In this document: positions 60,776 through 64,000 of the stretch, piece by piece
Position numbering within the stretch: the first letter of the stretch is position 1
Layout of the letters: each line of letters begins with the position of its first letter
NCBI RefSeq assembly: GCF_900110275.1
Contig: NZ_FODC01000003.1
Span: 992,001 to 1,056,000, forward strand
Reading direction: 5' to 3'
DNA from: Duganella sp. CF517
Lineage (GTDB): Bacteria; Pseudomonadota; Gammaproteobacteria; Burkholderiales; Burkholderiaceae_D
DNA: 64,000 bases
Position numbers and translations under genes: made by a program
The notes under the pieces: generated by a model
The model's database searches: none
Seen by the model: the letters and a program-made list of their open reading frames with translations, nothing else
Told to the model about the DNA's origin: nothing

Positions 60776-61567
60776 GTGATCGGCTTGCTCGCCCCCATAT
60801 TCCGTGGCGCGCTCGCGCCGCACGGCGAGGCGCTGGTCTGCGGCCCGCCGCCGGCCTGGGCGATTCCTGTCGCCGCCCTCACCCGCGCCGACGGCCCGCT
60901 GCAAGGCATCCTCGTCCGCTATGCCGACCACCTGGGTGGCGGCGAGGATCTGCGCCCGGTCGCATCGCTATGGAGCCTGGCCTATCTGCGCGCGCTGCTG
61001 CCGCCGATGGTCGCCGCCGCCAGCGTGCTGCGGCACGGCTTTCCGGCGACCGCCGCCGAGGTCTGGCTGGAGCTGGACCCGCATCGCGAACCGCTGCGTT
61101 TTTACATCGCCCACGAAGGCGCCTCCCGGGCCGGCACCGATACCCAAGCCCGCTACGCGCCCCTGCTGCAACATCATCTGGAACCGCTGTTCGCCGAACT
61201 GAGCCGGATATCGGGGCTGCCGCGCAAGGTCCTGTGGGGCAATGCCGCGCGCTGCCTGGAGCCGGTGTTCGACCAGGCGCTGGCGATGCTGGGGCCGGTT
61301 CCCGCGCTGCTTGACGATCGCCGGCAGCTACTTGAGCTGCCGCTGTGGAATCAATGTGGCGAGCCGGCCGCCGTCGCAAACCATCCGAATCCGCTGTATC
61401 CCCGCCTGCGCGCCCAGGCCCACTTCACCCCGGCCGAGGCGGCCAATCTGCATCGTCAATGCTGCCTGCAGTATCTGCTGCCGCAAACCGGCTATTGCGG
61501 CGCCTGCCCGCTACGGCCCGCGCCCGCGCTTTCGGCCGCTACCGCTCAAGATTCCACACCAGCTTGA
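60776..61567 (+). CDS. fhuF: FhuF-type siderophore-iron reductase
   Basis: A 263-residue protein with the FhuF C-terminal cluster motif CCLQYLLPQTGYCGACPL (Cys-Cys, then C-x2-C), which binds an unusual [2Fe-2S] centre. The enzyme reduces ferric siderophores in the cytosol to release iron. The N-terminal domain (VIGLLAPIFRGALAPHGEAL) is typical. No ATG exists in this frame before it; GTG 60776 is the best start. That GTG overlaps the TGA of a 22-codon ORF starting at ATG 60711, suggesting coupling or a frameshifted N-terminus. The 3' end overlaps the convergent DUF5916 gene by 29 bases. With the SyrD-like exporter it suggests a siderophore locus. Confidence 0.85.
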   Translation: MIGLLAPIFRGALAPHGEALVCGPPPAWAIPVAALTRADGPLQGILVRYADHLGGGEDLRPVASLWSLAYLRALLPPMVAAASVLRHGFPATAAEVWLELDPHREPLRFYIAHEGASRAGTDTQARYAPLLQHHLEPLFAELSRISGLPRKVLWGNAARCLEPVFDQALAMLGPVPALLDDRRQLLELPLWNQCGEPAAVANHPNPLYPRLRAQAHFTPAEAANLHRQCCLQYLLPQTGYCGACPLRPAPALSAATAQDSTPA

Positions 61568-63761
61568 GCATGGCGCGGGTCTGGCCGGGCAGCGTGTCGC
61601 GCCGCTCGCCCGTGTAGCCGAGGCGATCGAGCGAGAAGATCAGCTCCCGGTCCGCCGCCCACAGCCAGCGCACGCGCGCGCTTACGCCCAACTCCTGCGA
61701 GACGTTATCCCACTGCAGCAGCAGGCTCTCGGCCATGCGCGTGCTGGGCGTGTGATCGAGGCGCAAGGTCGCCATGCGCACGGTGAAGCTGCCCGACGGC
61801 AGGCGGATGGCGTTGCGCGTCAATCCCGCGCGCCAGCCCCAGCGCGCGCTGGGCTTCCACGTCAGCGTCACGCTCTGGTCCTGGCGGCGTCCGTCGTAGT
61901 AGCCGCCGCCGCGCACGTCCGCGTACGCCGACAGCGGACGCGAAGGCGACGTCTCCATATAGCCGTAAAGATAGTGCCAACTGTAGTCGCCGGGCTGGAT
62001 GAGCACGCCGGGCACGGGGCTGTACGCGGCGGCCAGGCGGTCGGTTTCGTAAAACGCTTCGGCCAACACCGTGTCGCCGGAAGCGGCGGTGTAGGCGAGT
62101 TCCGGATTGAGCATCAGCGAGCGTTCGCTGCCGTCCTGTTTGCGGCGGAAGTTCCAGTCGATGCCCGGAATCACGCTCTCGCCGGAGCCGGTGCGGTGCC
62201 ACCAGCCGAGCGTGCCCTCGCCGCGCGTCACATCGGACTCGGCCAGATAGCCGAGCGCCGGATTGAAGTTGGCGCCGATGCGTTGCACGTGGGCCGAGCC
62301 GTTCAGGCCGACATTCGGATAGTCGATGCTGGCGCCCCAGGCGCGTCCCGTGCCCAGGCCGGCGTTGCGCGACTCCAGCGCCCATGCGTGCGCCTCCAGC
62401 GTCTTGCCGCCACCCGCTCCGCCCGGCGGCGTCCAGTCGCTGTCGCGAAACTGGTAGTCGACGCCGTGGGTGCCGCTGCCGCCCGTGCCTTCCGCGTTGC
62501 CGCGCGTGAGCATCATGCCGACCCGGTGGCGGCTGTCGAGCGGACGCGCCAGCCGCACCACCGCCACGTCGGCGGCCCGCTGGTCGGGCTGGTCCGGCGC
62601 GGTGGCGCCGCCGGCCACGCGCGCGGCCAGCAGGCCGAAGTCGGCGCCGGCCGCCTGGCCGGAAAACTTCAGGCCGGCGTCCAGGCTGCGCCCGCGCCCG
62701 GTGGCGTCCAGCCCCACCCGGCGCGAGTAGTACGGCACCACGGCGCCGTCGACCAGGCCGCCGAAGGTGTAGCGGCCGGCGTCGTGCAGGAAGAACTCCC
62801 GTTTTTCGGGCCGGAACAGCTCGAAGCGCGTCAGATTGATGGCGCGCTCGTCGGCCTCGGCCTCGCCGAAATCGATGTTCAGCGCGGCCGTGGTGCGCAA
62901 GCCGCCCTCGCTTTCGTGGAACAGTTCCAGGCCCGGCTCCAGACGCCGCCGCGTGCGGCCCGTGCCCGAGGCGGCCGACGATTCGGCGGTGGCGCGCAGC
63001 GAGCCCTTCATGCGCAGTCCCCAGCCGTCCTGGGCGGCGACGATGGCCGGCATCGGCAGCGCGTCGCCCAGCGAGTAGACCTCTTTATCGGGCTGGATGC
63101 CGGCCAGGCGCACACGCTCGCTGCCACGCGGCATCCAGCGCTCGGCGTTGACGCGCCACTGACGAAGCCCGTCCGCGCCGACGGGCCGGCCACGGCCGAA
63201 CACCGACAACGGTATCGTGATGTCGGCGCTCCAGCCATCGATCTCGATGCGGGCCTCGCTGCGCCACAGGGCGTCCCAGTCGAAGCGCATGCGGCCGCCG
63301 TCGAAGATCAGGGCGTCGAACTGCGCGCCGTTGGGGTTGACCGCGAACAGGTAGCCGTTGCGGCCGTCGCCCTCCGGATCGAACACCAGCGTGACGCGGT
63401 CCTCCTGCAGCATGCCCTCGACGTCGCGCCGCATCTGCTGCGCCACGATACTCGACGGCATGGAGTCGTAGGCGCGCACGTGGACGTACAGGGACTTGGC
63501 GTCGTGCGCCAGCCGCAGCTCGGTGCGCCGGCTCGGCGCGGCCCCGGCGACCGGCGCCACCTGCACGAAGCCATCGATGACCGTCGCGCCGACCAGCGCG
63601 GGGTTGCCACCGCCACCGCCACCGCCATTGCCTGCGCCACCGCCCGCCGCCGGCAAGGAAAGCGCGGCCGGCAGCGCCTCGGCCGCGGCGAAAGCGGCCG
63701 ATGGCACGGCGGCCAGCGCCGCCACGAACCGGGCGGCGCTGGCCAGACCACGGCGCGTCAT
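61539..63761 (-). CDS. DUF5916 outer-membrane beta-barrel protein
   Basis: A 740-residue exported protein. Signal peptide about 1-25; an unusual Gly-rich run (about 40-53) from a CCACCG-type trinucleotide repeat near 63605-63650; a CBM9-like domain about 55-205 (VHVRAYDSMPSSIVAQ, RDVEGMLQEDRVTLVFDP); then a DUF5916 barrel about 230-740 (RFELFRPEKREFFLHDAGRY, PYYSRRVGL). The last residues are LVWNLER rather than terminal Phe. Function unknown; members often sit beside secretion or peptidase genes. The start ATG at 63761 overlaps the exporter's stop by 4 bases, so the two are translated together. Confidence 0.82.
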   Translation of the reverse strand: MTRRGLASAARFVAALAAVPSAAFAAAEALPAALSLPAAGGGAGNGGGGGGGNPALVGATVIDGFVQVAPVAGAAPSRRTELRLAHDAKSLYVHVRAYDSMPSSIVAQQMRRDVEGMLQEDRVTLVFDPEGDGRNGYLFAVNPNGAQFDALIFDGGRMRFDWDALWRSEARIEIDGWSADITIPLSVFGRGRPVGADGLRQWRVNAERWMPRGSERVRLAGIQPDKEVYSLGDALPMPAIVAAQDGWGLRMKGSLRATAESSAASGTGRTRRRLEPGLELFHESEGGLRTTAALNIDFGEAEADERAINLTRFELFRPEKREFFLHDAGRYTFGGLVDGAVVPYYSRRVGLDATGRGRSLDAGLKFSGQAAGADFGLLAARVAGGATAPDQPDQRAADVAVVRLARPLDSRHRVGMMLTRGNAEGTGGSGTHGVDYQFRDSDWTPPGGAGGGKTLEAHAWALESRNAGLGTGRAWGASIDYPNVGLNGSAHVQRIGANFNPALGYLAESDVTRGEGTLGWWHRTGSGESVIPGIDWNFRRKQDGSERSLMLNPELAYTAASGDTVLAEAFYETDRLAAAYSPVPGVLIQPGDYSWHYLYGYMETSPSRPLSAYADVRGGGYYDGRRQDQSVTLTWKPSARWGWRAGLTRNAIRLPSGSFTVRMATLRLDHTPSTRMAESLLLQWDNVSQELGVSARVRWLWAADRELIFSLDRLGYTGERRDTLPGQTRAMLKLVWNLER

Positions 63762-64000
63762 GCGACGGCGGAGAGGTCGAGCGGCGGCGCTTCGACGGGC
63801 GCGCGGCCGGCCGGTGTCTCCACCGCCACCACCTGGCCGTTCTCCATGCGGATCAAACGGTCGGCCAGATGGAAATAGCGGTCGTCGTGCGAGATCACCA
63901 GCAGCGATTTGCCTTTGGCGCGCAGCTCGGGCAGCAGTTCGCGGTAGAACACTTCCTTGAACACCGGGTCCTGGTCGGCTGCCCACTCGTCGAACACGAT
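63758..64000 (-). CDS. Cyclic-peptide export ABC transporter (SyrD/PvdE type), C-terminal part
   Basis: The last ~80 codons of an ABC exporter cut by the right edge. The visible part starts just at Walker B (VFDEWAADQDPVFKEVFYRE). It continues to the H-loop (LLVISHDDRYFHLADRLIRM), ending with a short extension. DEWAADQDP with HDDRYF is characteristic of the SyrD/PvdE group of fused permease-ATPase exporters that secrete lipopeptides and pyoverdine precursors. Its stop overlaps the DUF5916 start (ATGA). A non-ribosomal peptide or siderophore cluster probably continues to the right. Confidence 0.85.
   Translation of the reverse strand: MVFDEWAADQDPVFKEVFYRELLPELRAKGKSLLVISHDDRYFHLADRLIRMENGQVVAVETPAGRAPVEAPPLDLSAVA

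Noticed and set aside
61242..63878. 878-codon open frame on the plus strand
   Set aside because: Overlaps fhuF out of frame and is antisense to the DUF5916 gene.

Overview
This is a GC-rich, gene-dense window. No rRNA, tRNA, insertion sequence or CRISPR array is apparent, and no gene-free stretch exceeds about 300 bases. The gene mix suggests a free-living beta-proteobacterium of the Oxalobacteraceae (Massilia/Duganella/Telluria type): TonB receptors, a XylR-type sigma-54 activator, an ABC system for fructosides, FhuF and SyrD-type secretion. The taxon is an inference.

Layout. 1-7401: a penicillin-acylase-family enzyme (cut by the left edge), a ParB/KorB-like DNA-binding protein, two small proteins, and a tightly overlapping LuxR regulator / CHASE3 hybrid histidine kinase / single-domain response regulator set. 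7402-19183: nine genes on the minus strand that read as one biosynthetic operon. In transcription order they are aldo/keto reductase, argininosuccinate-synthase-like protein, sulfotransferase, APS kinase, diaminopimelate-decarboxylase-like enzyme, ATP-grasp ligase, DMT transporter, A-T-reductase NRPS-like protein and OprD-like porin. A divergent LysR closely resembling the E. coli lysA activator sits at its head. I infer a pathway to a small, possibly O-sulfated amino-alcohol or peptide product. It is the best candidate here for an undescribed system.

20259-33221: a XylR/DmpR-type activator, its probable UAS, a clear -24/-12 promoter, and a six-gene plus-strand operon. That operon encodes an aromatic aldehyde dehydrogenase, a coniferyl-alcohol-dehydrogenase-like SDR, DUF1302 and DUF1329 proteins, a YCF48-like protein, and a 1400-residue fusion of an RND/MMPL transporter with a type-B carboxylesterase. 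It looks like uptake, ester cleavage and oxidation of a hydrophobic, probably aromatic, substrate.

33447-39448: a hypothetical protein, a ZnuD-like TonB receptor with a small Cys/His protein, a lipoprotein whose stop codon lies in a heptanucleotide repeat, and an FdhF/YdeP-type molybdoenzyme. 39555-52185: a fructoside utilisation regulon (TonB receptor, fructokinase, ABC transporter, two GH32/68-type enzymes, LacI regulator). A near-identical 16-bp operator occurs at three promoters. The fructokinase gene carries an in-frame amber codon inside its PfkB signature.

52314-64000: LysR with a divergent aldo/keto reductase, a small Gly/His-rich protein, AraC with a divergent NepI-like MFS exporter, a GH2 beta-galactosidase, a hypothetical protein, FhuF, a DUF5916 outer-membrane protein and the 3' end of a SyrD/PvdE-type ABC exporter. 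These last genes are probably the edge of a siderophore or lipopeptide locus continuing to the right.
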